From Desulfocapsa sp. (GTDB lineage Bacteria > Desulfobacterota > Desulfobulbia > Desulfobulbales > Desulfocapsaceae), in contig VMSP01000047.1 of assembly GCA_013792135.1 (NCBI GenBank), positions 1 through 40,000 of the forward strand: 40,000 nucleotides of DNA. Reading direction: 5' to 3'. The notes beneath the pieces were generated by a model, which searched no databases, was not told where the DNA came from, and was given only the letters and a program-made list of their open reading frames with translations. Shown piece by piece: positions 9,234 to 17,782 of the stretch. Made by a program: the position numbers and the translations under genes. The first letter of the stretch is position 1, and every line of letters starts with the position of its first letter.

Positions 9234-9333
9234 GGCCGTTATGAAATAACCTGGCCTGCTATATTCATTTCGTTACAGCTCGTTCTGCCGTTTTGGATAG
9301 ACATGTGATACATGTGGGTCGGGGTTTTTTACT
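9234..9333 (+). repeat. Dispersed palindromic repeat, copy A (diverged right end)
   Basis: The head GGCCGTTATGAAATAA pairs imperfectly with ATTTCGTTACAGC (9265-9280). The shared TGCCGTTTTG block begins 52 bases from the left end. The right-hand third does not match the other copies well. It lies about 25 bases upstream of the apr -35 box and downstream of ftsK. Confidence 0.6.
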
Positions 9334-9363
9334 TACGTTATACTGACAACGATTCTGCTGAGT

Positions 9364-11484
9364 TTAATATGATTTCCTGACCAGAACCTCTCTGGGCCGT
9401 GCACCATCAGCCGGACCAACAATTCCCTCTTTTTCCATCATTTCAATCAATCTTGCAGCCCGATTATAGCCAATCCGTAGACGACGCTGGACCATTGAAA
9501 TGGAAGCCTGCCCAGACTCGCAGACCATGGCGATTGCCTCATCATAACGTTCGTCGGCCTCCTCATCACCTGGCCCGACATCACTTATTCCCTCCTCAAC
9601 CTCCGCAACAACGGAATCATCATAGCTGGCGCTCCCCTGTTTTTTCAGAAAATCAACAATCTGTGTCGTCTCAACCTCTGAGATATACGCGCCATGAATC
9701 CTCTGCAAAGGTCTTCCTGAGGGCAAGTAGAGCATATCACCTGACCCCAGAAGATGCTCAGCACCAGCACTATCTATAATTGTTCTTGAATCAATTTTAG
9801 AGGCCACTTTAAAAGAAATTCGAGTGGGAAAGTTAGCCTTGATAAGCCCTGTCAGCACGTCCACGGAAGGACGCTGAGTCGCAAGGATAAGATGCATTCC
9901 CGAAGCCCTGGCCATCTGAGCCAATCGGGCAATGGAGGCTTCCACATCTTTCGAGGCAACCATCATCAGATCTGCCAGCTCATCGACAATAATGACGATG
10001 TAAGGTAATTTTTCCGCTCCGGTCTCGTTGTAGGAGTCAAAGTTTTTCACCTTTGCCTCTTCGAGCAGCCGATATCGGCGCTCCATTTCCCGCACCGCCC
10101 ATTGTAAGGCTCTGGAAGCAAGTTTGGGCTCCACCACCACCGGATGCAGTAAATGCGGAATCCCTTCATATCCGGACAGCTCAATCCGCTTAGGGTCGAC
10201 CATCAAAAGCCGAACTTCATCAGGGGTCGCATTATAGAGCAACGACGAGATAATGGTATTAATGGCGACACTCTTCCCCGCACCGGTAGCGCCCGCAATC
10301 AGCAGATGCGGCATTTTAGCCAGATCTGCAATGACTGGATTGCCAACCACATCAAGACCGAGAGCAATGGAAAGTTTAGCCACTGAGGAACGATATTTTT
10401 CCGTGGTCAAGAGATCCCGAATGTACACCACCTGCCGATCTTTATTAGGAATCTCTATCCCCAGGGCCGCCTTGCCAGGGACTGAACCCACCACCCTGAC
10501 AGATTGTGCCTTCAGTCCCAAGGCCAGATCATCAGCCAGGGCTACAATCTTATTAATCTTCACTCCAGCCGCTGGTGCATACTCATAGGTGGTCACCACC
10601 GGACCTGGTGAGATGCCAACCACCTTGCCTGAAACGCCAAAGTTAATCAGCTTTTGCTCCAGTTGTTTGGAGACTTTATAATACTCTTCTTTATCCACCT
10701 TCTGCTGAATCAACTCTGGTTTTTCGAGCAAGGACAAGGGAGGCAGACGCCATTCTCCCCTGGCAAGTGGTCGCAAGGCAAAGATTTCATCATCCCCTGA
10801 AGTGTCTGGCGCCATACGTGATTCCTTGACAACAGGGACTCCACTTAAAAGGAGAGGCACAGCCTCACCCGCTCCCACTTCCTTTCTTACCGACCTTTGC
10901 TCTCTGACTTGTTCAACAACACTTCCCTGTCTACTCTCGTTCTGGCGAATCTCCCGCTTCCCCCTCATATTCTTGAATGCTCCCCAGAACAAAGAGCCAA
11001 AGGTATAGGGAGAAAGGCGGGTAGAAAGCATGATGGAAATCACAAAGATCAACACTAAAAAAAGAACGGCCCCCGGCCCACCAATCACTGAACGCAGTAG
11101 ATCCAGAACCGTCTTTCCTAGAAATCCGCCAGCTTCCACGCTCACAAATCCCTGCAATGACAGAGAAGAAAATAGCCCGCAGGCCGCAATAACCGCACCG
11201 GTCAAACCTGCTGTTATCTGCGGCAAGCGATCAAAGCTCATACGGGGACCAAAAAAAAGAAAAGAACAGAAAAGTAGAAGCACGTCCAGAAGATAGGCAC
11301 CCACACCGATAAATTCCACGAGAAACCTGGCAAGAATCCGGCCTAATTCACCGCCCCAGTTTGGGCCGGTGGATAGAGATGTGGACAACAGACTGATAAG
11401 AAGAAAACAAGAAAGAAAAATTCCACAAACAGCAACCGCTTCCTGTTTCAGCCCAGGCCTTGTCTTGATTGGTGTTTGATTCAT
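9364..11484 (-). CDS. ftsK: DNA translocase FtsK/SpoIIIE family
   Basis: FtsK is a membrane-anchored ATPase that pumps chromosomal DNA through the division septum and activates dimer resolution. The N-terminus has about four membrane segments (residues 16-35, 55-78, 88-110, 135-153). A short charged linker runs to about 240. The motor has Walker A GATGAGKS at 398-405 and Walker B VIIVDE at 497-502. The DNA-reading gamma domain is at about 646-706. At 706 aa it is a short-linker form, much smaller than the 1329-aa E. coli protein. It starts 13 bases after nusB with no clear Shine-Dalgarno, so it may rely on coupling. Confidence 0.96.
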   Translation of the reverse strand: MNQTPIKTRPGLKQEAVAVCGIFLSCFLLISLLSTSLSTGPNWGGELGRILARFLVEFIGVGAYLLDVLLLFCSFLFFGPRMSFDRLPQITAGLTGAVIAACGLFSSLSLQGFVSVEAGGFLGKTVLDLLRSVIGGPGAVLFLVLIFVISIMLSTRLSPYTFGSLFWGAFKNMRGKREIRQNESRQGSVVEQVREQRSVRKEVGAGEAVPLLLSGVPVVKESRMAPDTSGDDEIFALRPLARGEWRLPPLSLLEKPELIQQKVDKEEYYKVSKQLEQKLINFGVSGKVVGISPGPVVTTYEYAPAAGVKINKIVALADDLALGLKAQSVRVVGSVPGKAALGIEIPNKDRQVVYIRDLLTTEKYRSSVAKLSIALGLDVVGNPVIADLAKMPHLLIAGATGAGKSVAINTIISSLLYNATPDEVRLLMVDPKRIELSGYEGIPHLLHPVVVEPKLASRALQWAVREMERRYRLLEEAKVKNFDSYNETGAEKLPYIVIIVDELADLMMVASKDVEASIARLAQMARASGMHLILATQRPSVDVLTGLIKANFPTRISFKVASKIDSRTIIDSAGAEHLLGSGDMLYLPSGRPLQRIHGAYISEVETTQIVDFLKKQGSASYDDSVVAEVEEGISDVGPGDEEADERYDEAIAMVCESGQASISMVQRRLRIGYNRAARLIEMMEKEGIVGPADGARPREVLVRKSY

Positions 11485-11497
11485 AGGGAGGGGCAGG

Positions 11498-12034
11498 TCA
11501 GTTTTTTACAGACGGGTCAGAGTCATCCTTCGTCGCCTCGTCTCTTTTGCCCGCCGTTTTTTGGCCATCCGTGTCTTGAGCAACCTTGAGCTCTCCCTGG
11601 CCAGCATCACTGCCGCGGATTACAACACGCACCGCATCAAGGATACCATTAACAAAGGGAGGCGATTCTTCCGTTCCATACCGTTTAGCGATCTCCACCG
11701 CCTCATTGATGACCACCTGGTCAGGCGCATCTTCACTGAACAGCATCTCATAGACTGCAATACGCAAAAGATTTCTATCCGTCAGAGCAATCCTTTCCAT
11801 ACGCCAGTTACTCGCACTTTCCCTTATCAATGTGTCAATACGATCAAGATGGCGCATGGTTCCCCGCAGCAACTCAAGGGCATAAGGGAGTGCCAGCTTC
11901 TGTACCGAATAGAGGGCACAAAACCGTTCAAAACGTGCATCAAAATCGTCTTGTAACTGAACACCATCAGGAAAGAACTCTTCCTGAAAAAGAAACTGCA
12001 TGGCAGCCTCACGTGATTTTCGACGTATTCCCAT
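11498..12034 (-). CDS. nusB: Transcription antitermination factor NusB
   Basis: NusB binds boxA RNA with NusE (ribosomal protein S10) and supports antitermination of rRNA operons. The protein is all-helical with the family start GIRRKSREAAMQFLFQ and the conserved C-terminal segment PPFVNGILDAV. A charged, probably disordered tail of about 35 residues follows. I choose ATG at 12032-12034; the frame is also open from a TTG at 12046. Neither has a strong Shine-Dalgarno. ribH-nusB adjacency is common in proteobacteria, but here 170 bases and a possible promoter lie between them. Confidence 0.94.
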   Translation of the reverse strand: MGIRRKSREAAMQFLFQEEFFPDGVQLQDDFDARFERFCALYSVQKLALPYALELLRGTMRHLDRIDTLIRESASNWRMERIALTDRNLLRIAVYEMLFSEDAPDQVVINEAVEIAKRYGTEESPPFVNGILDAVRVVIRGSDAGQGELKVAQDTDGQKTAGKRDEATKDDSDPSVKN

Positions 12035-12083
12035 GGAATAAAACAATGAAGCGCAAAGGGTTAATCAATATTGTTAACGTAAT

Positions 12084-12112
12084 GTTATAGATATTGAATT
12101 ATTCAACCACAA
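12084..12112 (-). promoter_or_regulatory. Candidate nusB-ftsK promoter with palindrome in the spacer
   Basis: On the minus strand TTGTGG (12107-12112) and TATAAC (12084-12089) are 17 bases apart. A 13-base perfect palindrome, TTGAATTATTCAA (12094-12106), fills most of the spacer, a position where a bound regulator would block polymerase. The -35 match is only moderate. Confidence 0.35.
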
Positions 12113-12205
12113 AACAGTTGAAATACCGTCAATGACGATGAATTTCTTATATCTTTAAAATATTTTGTGGTGATTGATACAACCTGTCTTCAACAGATGA
12201 AGCAG

Positions 12206-12673
12206 TTACTGAAGATTAATAATCAGGTTCGCCATTTCAATAGCGGCCACGGCAACCTCTGCACCTTTATTTCCCGCTTTGGTGCCGGAACGTTCAATGG
12301 CCTGCTCAATGGTTTCCGTGGTCAACACACCAAAAAGGACGGGCACCCCTGTTTCCAGACCCACTTGGGCAGAACCCTTGGAAACCTCATTGACCACCAC
12401 ATCAAAATGGGGAGTAGCACCGCGAATGACGACACCAAGACATATCACCGCATCATACTTCTGAGACGAAGCCATTTTTTTGGCAATAAGGGGAATCTCA
12501 AAGGCACCGGGAACCCGTGCGACATCGATATCTTCATCCAAAGCTCCGGAACGGACCAGAGTATCGAGAGCTCCTTCCAATAGCTTCTCCGAGATAAAAG
12601 AATTAAAGCGGGCGACAATAATTGCAAATTTTTTACCATCCGCCTTCAGGTTTCCTTCAATCATGTTTGCCAT
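12206..12673 (-). CDS. ribH: 6,7-dimethyl-8-ribityllumazine synthase
   Basis: RibH condenses 5-amino-6-ribitylaminouracil with 3,4-dihydroxy-2-butanone 4-phosphate, the penultimate step of riboflavin synthesis. The motifs [11 protein letters not shown] and [16 protein letters not shown] are present, the last with the catalytic histidine. The length from ATG 12671-12673 is 155 aa, matching the family. The frame is open 15 codons further upstream, but AAGGTG stands before this ATG and the extra residues are not family-like. It follows ribBA by 72 bases on the same strand. Confidence 0.96.
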   Translation of the reverse strand: MANMIEGNLKADGKKFAIIVARFNSFISEKLLEGALDTLVRSGALDEDIDVARVPGAFEIPLIAKKMASSQKYDAVICLGVVIRGATPHFDVVVNEVSKGSAQVGLETGVPVLFGVLTTETIEQAIERSGTKAGNKGAEVAVAAIEMANLIINLQ

Positions 12674-12745
12674 AGCATTATCACCTTCATTACTTGTATA
12701 TGTAGAGTAGCCTCTCAAAAGAAAGAGGCCTTTATTTTACCCGTT

Positions 12746-13960
12746 TTATTCATCTTCAACTTCCATCAGATGGCCCATCCGGTCCCGCTTGCACTGTAGA
12801 TAGCTCCGATTCTCCACACTTGCCGCCATCTCAATGGGGAAACGTTCCACCACCTCAATACCATAGCCCTCAAGGCCGATGATCTTCTTTGGATTATTTG
12901 TAAGCAGGCTCATTTTTCTGACCCCGAGATCACGGAGGATCTGAGCCCCGATACCATAATCACGGAGATCGGCCTTAAAACCCAAATGGATATTGGCCTC
13001 AACTGTATCCATCCCCTCTTCATCCTGGAGATTGTACGCCTTCAATTTATTAACAAGACCAATACCCCGTCCTTCCTGGCGCATATAGAGCAGAATGCCA
13101 GTGCCTTCCTGATCAATCATCCGCATTGCCGCATGCAACTGCGATCCACAGTCGCAACGGGCGGAACCAAAGACATCTCCGGTAAGACATTCGGAATGAA
13201 CGCGGACCAACACCTTTTTCTCGGGATCAATCTGCCCTTTCACCAGGGCAATATGTTCCAGGCTGTCCACGTCATTGGTATAAACCACAGCCCTGAACTC
13301 ACCGGCATGTTCCGTGGGTACCCGGGTCTCAACCGCACGATGCACCAGGATATCCTCACGCAGGCGATAGGCGACCAGATCAGCAATGGTGGCAATTTTC
13401 AGATCATGCTTCGCAGCAAACTTCTCCAGATCAGGCATCCTGGACATGGTTCCATCGTCATTCATGATCTCACAGATAACCCCTGCCGTGCTGCAGCCCG
13501 CAAGACGGGAAAGATCCACCGATCCTTCAGTCTGGCCAAGACGAACCAACACCCCGCCCGCCCGGGCTCGCAGCGGAAAAACATGCCCGGGATTGACCAG
13601 ATCATAAGGCTTGGCATCAGGCGCAACTGCGACCTGGATGGTACGGGCCCGATCCGCTGCCGAGATACCGGTAGATACCCCGGTGCGGGCTTCAATACTG
13701 ATAGTAAAGCCGGTGCCGAAGGGACACGTGTTTTCACTTACCATCATCGGTAATTGCAGTTTGTCCACAAGGTCCGGACTCAGCGTCAGACAGATCAACC
13801 CCCGACCATACCTGGCCATGAAATTAATGGCCTCTGGTGTCACCGCCTCAGCGGCCATACAGAGGTCTCCCTCATTTTCCCTATCTTCATCGTCAACCAG
13901 GATGACCATTTTCCCGGCCTTGATATCTTGTATTACTTCCTCAATTGGACTTACTGACAT
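12746..13960 (-). CDS. ribBA: Bifunctional DHBP synthase / GTP cyclohydrolase II
   Basis: This fusion carries out both entry reactions of riboflavin synthesis. The N-terminal half makes 3,4-dihydroxy-2-butanone 4-phosphate from ribulose 5-phosphate; its acidic metal site DDEDRENEGDL is at about residues 23-33. The C-terminal half, from about residue 205, opens GTP. It has the zinc site in HSECLTGDVFGSARCDCGSQ and the motif RQEGRGIGL. Both sets of motifs are intact, so both activities are expected. The 404-aa length is typical. It lies between ribE and ribH on the same strand. Confidence 0.97.
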   Translation of the reverse strand: MSVSPIEEVIQDIKAGKMVILVDDEDRENEGDLCMAAEAVTPEAINFMARYGRGLICLTLSPDLVDKLQLPMMVSENTCPFGTGFTISIEARTGVSTGISAADRARTIQVAVAPDAKPYDLVNPGHVFPLRARAGGVLVRLGQTEGSVDLSRLAGCSTAGVICEIMNDDGTMSRMPDLEKFAAKHDLKIATIADLVAYRLREDILVHRAVETRVPTEHAGEFRAVVYTNDVDSLEHIALVKGQIDPEKKVLVRVHSECLTGDVFGSARCDCGSQLHAAMRMIDQEGTGILLYMRQEGRGIGLVNKLKAYNLQDEEGMDTVEANIHLGFKADLRDYGIGAQILRDLGVRKMSLLTNNPKKIIGLEGYGIEVVERFPIEMAASVENRSYLQCKRDRMGHLMEVEDE

Positions 13961-14021
13961 GATCAGGTACCTTGCGTTAAAATAAACTATCCCTCACCCC
14001 TTCATCGATGAAGGAATATTG

Positions 14022-14134
14022 AGGAGCCGTTACAAAACAAACTTGCATCACTTATCTTTTTACGATCATTTCCTTACGGCTCTTGATGCCGTTTTGCTTA
14101 CCCATGTGGTCATTTTTTTATTACAGCCGCTTAA
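14022..14134 (+). repeat. Dispersed palindromic repeat, copy B
   Basis: Begins GAGCCGTTACAAAAC. The inner arm CATTTCCTTACGGCTC is at 14067-14082, the shared TGCCGTTTTG block at 14087, and the right end near GCCGCTTAA. Its loop is about 10 bases longer than in other copies. It fills the gap between ribE and ribBA. Confidence 0.65.
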
Positions 14135-14147
14135 CATCAAAAGGGCA

Positions 14148-14807
14148 TCAAAAAAAACCATGCTCTGCAAGGAAGGCAGGATTAATTATTCCTTGTTCCG
14201 GCCCGGAAGAAGTAGGGGGATGAACGGCAAGAAGCTTCTCCACATATTTACCGATAATATCAACCTCAATATTCACCCGACTACCGATCTTCAATAGACT
14301 AAGGGTGCTCACCTGCAAGGTGTGCGGAATAATCGAGACCTCAAATCGCCCAGCACTGCAGTTGTTCACGGTCAGACTGACCCCATCAATGGTGACTGAT
14401 CCTTTTTCAATCACATAGCGATTCCATTGCTCAGGCAAGGAAAAAGAAAAAAGTGTAAAAACCCCTGTGTTACGTCGTTCTCGCACCGTGGCTACACAAT
14501 CAACATGACCTGAGACAATATGCCCTCCCAACCTGTCGGACAAGCGCAAAGCTCGTTCCATGTTGACCGGACCACCAACGCCAAGCTCTCCAAGTGTGGT
14601 ACGCGTCAAGGACTCTGGGGACACGTCCACGGTAAAACGCCGGCCCTGTATGCCATAGGCCGTCAGGCAGACTCCACTGATAGCAATAGACTCCCCTTCC
14701 TCCGGACCAACAATATCAAATCCGGCCTCAAGGTCAAAGGCCAAGCCACCACCAGTGCCTCGTCTCCCGCGCAATATGCCTGTACCCGCAACAATGCCTG
14801 TAAACAT
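14148..14807 (-). CDS. ribE: Riboflavin synthase, alpha chain
   Basis: Riboflavin synthase converts two molecules of dimethylribityllumazine into riboflavin and the starting pyrimidine. The protein has the family N-terminus MFTGIV and two tandem lumazine-binding domains, about residues 1-97 and 98-195. VSGHVD is in the first and SLTVN in the second. At 219 aa it is normal. GGGG lies about 8 bases before ATG 14805-14807. It is first in ribE-ribBA-ribH. No ribD gene and no FMN riboswitch signature are present in the window. Confidence 0.96.
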   Translation of the reverse strand: MFTGIVAGTGILRGRRGTGGGLAFDLEAGFDIVGPEEGESIAISGVCLTAYGIQGRRFTVDVSPESLTRTTLGELGVGGPVNMERALRLSDRLGGHIVSGHVDCVATVRERRNTGVFTLFSFSLPEQWNRYVIEKGSVTIDGVSLTVNNCSAGRFEVSIIPHTLQVSTLSLLKIGSRVNIEVDIIGKYVEKLLAVHPPTSSGPEQGIINPAFLAEHGFF

Positions 14808-14818
14808 GATCTGCCCCT

Positions 14819-14919
14819 GAGCCGTTATTCAAAAATGGCTATAACCTTGAAATACCATGATCGGCAAAAAGAACCGTAGCGAAACAGCCTGAAATGTAAT
14901 GGTTATTTCGCTACGGTTC
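14819..14919 (-). repeat. Dispersed palindromic repeat, copy C (may double as terminator)
   Basis: This is the best-formed copy. On the minus strand GAACCGTAGCGAAA pairs perfectly over 14 bp with TTTCGCTACGGTTC across a 21-base loop, and TTTTT follows directly. It could therefore end transcription of the TPR gene that stops 10 bases upstream. The shared TGCCG block comes 53 bases in, and the right end AATAACGGCTC is the inverse of the start of copy B. It ends 11 bases before the ribE start codon. Confidence 0.75.
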
Positions 14920-14929
14920 TCAACCTGTC

Positions 14930-15526
14930 TCAGACAGCCTCTTCCAGTGCCTGGGCCTTTTTGAGAAAACGCTCGGCAATATTATTGTGTTTATAGCTGG
15001 CATGGATGGAGGCGATTGTCCGATACGCATCTGCAGCAGTGGCTTTATCACCCGCTTCAATATGGACGTCAACCATCAGTTCCAGAGTCTCCACAGCCCC
15101 CTTGGGATTATTATTCCGGTTATATGAGTCCAACAGATCAAAACAGAGCTTAACGGCCTCCTGATACTGCTTCAACCCCTGATGCACCAGAACAAGCTGT
15201 TTGGAAAGGGCCATAAGACTCATGGGGTCATCATTTTTATCACAAATATCCCAGGCCCGCTGATAATGGGCTAATGCCTTCTCGTATTCTGCACGCTGCA
15301 GACAAACATGACCAAGTTGATTAGAGGCATTAGCGATCCCGTTCTCGTCACCTTTTTCCTCAAAGGCCAGGAGTGCATTATGGAAAGCAAGGGCAGCCTG
15401 GGCCAGTTCGTTCTTTTCTAAAAATTCCTTTCCTTCGTCATATTGCGCCTGGGCAGGATCAGAGGATTTTTTCTTTTGATCCACCGGGGCGATATTTTGA
15501 ATGGGTTGTAAAGTGGTATTGGTCAT
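14930..15526 (-). CDS. TPR-repeat protein of unknown function
   Basis: A soluble 198-aa protein with about four tetratricopeptide-like helical repeats from residue 28 on (for example LGHVCLQRAEYEKALAHYQR). It has a short polar N-terminus with no signal peptide. Such repeats mediate protein-protein contacts; no catalytic motif is visible. It is the last of three co-directional genes. Its ATG overlaps the stop of the preceding zinc-ribbon gene by four bases (ATGA), so translation is coupled. Repeat copy C follows it as a possible terminator. I do not recognise a named family. Confidence 0.85.
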   Translation of the reverse strand: MTNTTLQPIQNIAPVDQKKKSSDPAQAQYDEGKEFLEKNELAQAALAFHNALLAFEEKGDENGIANASNQLGHVCLQRAEYEKALAHYQRAWDICDKNDDPMSLMALSKQLVLVHQGLKQYQEAVKLCFDLLDSYNRNNNPKGAVETLELMVDVHIEAGDKATAADAYRTIASIHASYKHNNIAERFLKKAQALEEAV

Positions 15527-16659
15527 TGTTGAACATCTCCTTCATTAATCCTGGCCACAGCCTCCCGGGCCAAGGCTGAAACGGTATAGTTAACACATTT
15601 TGCATCTTCCCAGATCGATAATTCCGCCATATCCTCAGTGAGCGCCATCAGCTGGATCGCAGCCTCTGTGGCCTTGATACGGCCCAACAGACGAGCAACC
15701 TGACCGCGCATGGCAGGATTGGGATGACTCATAAAATGAAACAGATTGAAAAAAGGGGTTTCACGGATCAGATCCGGCCGTACCCTGGCAATTTTATTCA
15801 GCGCCCAGATAACCTGGATCTGCGTGGAACTATCCCCCATATAATTCAGAAGATGACGGGTAAAGGCGCCAAAGATATCGGTCCGCCCGGAAATGATCTC
15901 TCCCAGGGTCTCCACCATACCCCAAGGGGTGGCAGCGGAATCGGAACAGGCCTCAAAAAGCCGGTGAATAAGTTCAGAGACCTGGCCGGGTTCCCTGGTG
16001 GCAACCCGGGAACATACCTGGCCGATAATCCAAGCAATCCGCCATCGCTGTTCCTCGTCCGGCTGATACAACAATCGTTGCAACAGACGCAGGGTCTTCT
16101 TGTCATCAAAACAGAGGCGGACAAGGGTATCAATATCGCCAAGATCAGTATATCGCTTCACATCCTGCTTGGTAGCCTTGTTTTTTTTTCGCTTTGGATC
16201 AAGGACAGGTTCGATAATAATGGGATCCTGATCTGAGTCACCACTCAACTGTCGGGCCAGGGCAGATTTTTTTTCTTTGACCCGCTTGGAAATCTCGGTG
16301 ATCGCCGTATGCAGACGTACAAAATACAGGACCCCTCGCACGGGTCGGCCATCAATGTTCTTGGTATTGATAACCTGATGGGTCAACTCATCATAATCTT
16401 CCACCCGGCCAGTCAGATAATCATCCTCAGGAAGGAGATCCCAAGCAAAATCCCAGTTGTTATCACAGGCCAGAACCAGAGTTTCCACAATGGCCGACCC
16501 GATATTATGGCCAGTGGGGTCGCAGCTATAAACCGCGCCACAACCGCAACGCCCCACCTTGAACTCATGCATCTTCCGTTCTATACCATCCGTTGCCCGT
16601 CCAACTTTCTGGCCGCAGAAGGGACACCACGGTGGTGTTGTTAATCGTTGTTTGCTCAT
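15523..16659 (-). CDS. Zinc-ribbon and helical-repeat (HEAT-like) protein, unknown function
   Basis: The N-terminus has paired cysteines C12, C15 and C38, C40, C46, a likely zinc-binding ribbon. Residues about 140-165 are a lysine-rich linker. From about 170 to the end the protein is made of helical repeats like HEAT/PBS-lyase repeats (for example NPAMRGQVARLLGRI and ATEAAIQLMALTED). It is a cytoplasmic 378-aa scaffold with no catalytic motif. It is the middle gene of a TPR-scaffold-TPR unit. The Shine-Dalgarno is weak. It may correspond to proteins conserved among sulfate reducers, but that is memory rather than a search result. Confidence 0.8.
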   Translation of the reverse strand: MSKQRLTTPPWCPFCGQKVGRATDGIERKMHEFKVGRCGCGAVYSCDPTGHNIGSAIVETLVLACDNNWDFAWDLLPEDDYLTGRVEDYDELTHQVINTKNIDGRPVRGVLYFVRLHTAITEISKRVKEKKSALARQLSGDSDQDPIIIEPVLDPKRKKNKATKQDVKRYTDLGDIDTLVRLCFDDKKTLRLLQRLLYQPDEEQRWRIAWIIGQVCSRVATREPGQVSELIHRLFEACSDSAATPWGMVETLGEIISGRTDIFGAFTRHLLNYMGDSSTQIQVIWALNKIARVRPDLIRETPFFNLFHFMSHPNPAMRGQVARLLGRIKATEAAIQLMALTEDMAELSIWEDAKCVNYTVSALAREAVARINEGDVQQ

Positions 16660-16701
16660 ATCAATTTATTACTGATCATACTTTACCTTGCAGGGAACCC
16701 A

Positions 16702-17331
16702 TCATGCCAACTCTTGATTCAGTCGATTCGCAAAATTGGGATCCACGGAATAGCCTAGCTCGCTGGCCTTGTCCAAATGTTCCTTAGCCAACGTGAACTC
16801 TCCACTGAAGAAAAGAGCCACCGCCAGGTTATTCTGGCCCAGAGGGGAATCAGGGTCAAGCTCCACTCCTTTACGCGCCGCCTTGAGAGCCCGTTCATCC
16901 TCACCCTTCATGGTCAGTACCGAGGTCAAATTCATCCATACAGTCGCAAGCTTTGGATTATACTGAATGGCCTTATCATACGCTGCTATTGCCTTATCAA
17001 GCTCGTTACGCTGCTGCCAGATCAACCCCATATTGGCATGGGCCTGAGCAGTCTCGGGCATGACCCTGATCGCCTCTTCATTCAACTCCTGAGCCTTGGC
17101 CAGATCACCCTTGCCAAAATAAATAGCCCCAAGATTAATCATGCTCTCACCGCTCATGGGATCAATGGCAATGCCCCGCTCAAGCATCTTGATAGCATCA
17201 TCCACACGGCCGGCCTTCAAATAAACAAGTCCCAGATGATGATGGGCCATCACGTTATTAGGGTTCTGCTGACATTTCTTCTCAAATTCTTCAATGATCT
17301 TTGGTAAATCTTCCTGCAACTGTTCTGACAT
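16702..17331 (-). CDS. TPR-repeat protein of unknown function
   Basis: This 209-aa protein carries about five classic TPR units from residue 24 onward. They include AHHHLGLVYLKAGRVDDAIK, SMINLGAIYFGKGDLAKAQE and AHANMGLIWQQRNELDKAI. It has no signal peptide or membrane segment, so a cytoplasmic scaffold role is likely. GAGG stands before ATG 17329-17331. It is the first gene of the three-gene unit and has a good promoter about 190 bases upstream. Sequence alone gives no partner or pathway. Confidence 0.88.
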   Translation of the reverse strand: MSEQLQEDLPKIIEEFEKKCQQNPNNVMAHHHLGLVYLKAGRVDDAIKMLERGIAIDPMSGESMINLGAIYFGKGDLAKAQELNEEAIRVMPETAQAHANMGLIWQQRNELDKAIAAYDKAIQYNPKLATVWMNLTSVLTMKGEDERALKAARKGVELDPDSPLGQNNLAVALFFSGEFTLAKEHLDKASELGYSVDPNFANRLNQELA

Positions 17332-17520
17332 AACACACCTCTATACTCTCATCAGACAGGCCGCTCTCATCCACAAACATCTGTTTATCAGACACCGGTA
17401 TGACAGCTACCATCTTTATTTTATGGTTACCTTCAACTCACTGCAGTAAACCGGACAGATGACTTTACAGGAAAAAAGTAAAAACAAAAGATTTTCTTCC
17501 CAAGTCATAAAATCGCTTAC

Positions 17521-17548
17521 ACTATAGACACCTTCAACACACTTGCAA
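17521..17548 (-). promoter_or_regulatory. Promoter of the TPR/zinc-ribbon unit
   Basis: On the minus strand TTGCAA (17543-17548), 16 bases, then TATAGT (17521-17526). The predicted leader is about 180 bases long before the first TPR gene. Confidence 0.6.
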
Positions 17549-17597
17549 GAAGAAAATCCACTCAGGGAGTATTAACAAATAGAGAAACGGATACTAC

Positions 17598-17738
17598 TTA
17601 TCTCCAACAAATCCCAATTAACATATGCAAAAACCAAAGAAACAAATAAATTATGCCAGCCCATTTTCCATGAGCTGTTAATGAGGCAACGAGATGGCCA
17701 GAGACCGCCAAAAATGCGCAAGGCCAAGATAGTATCAA
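17598..17738 (-). CDS. Possible 46-aa hydrophobic small protein (TTG start)
   Basis: This frame lies between ribF and the TPR-unit promoter. From TTG at 17736-17738 it encodes a strongly hydrophobic peptide including HGKWAGIIYLFLWFLHMLIG, which could span a membrane once or twice. There is no clear ribosome-binding site. A different frame over the same bases is also open (to 17805). It may be chance or a decayed gene. Confidence 0.15.
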   Translation of the reverse strand: MILSWPCAFLAVSGHLVASLTAHGKWAGIIYLFLWFLHMLIGICWR

Positions 17739-17782
17739 TGCAACATCTTCTCTTAATCAAACAAAATTTCAAGATTTTCCAT

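Noticed and set aside
14808-14930. FMN riboswitch before ribE
   Set aside because: The conserved RFN blocks are absent; the structure there is explained by repeat copy C.
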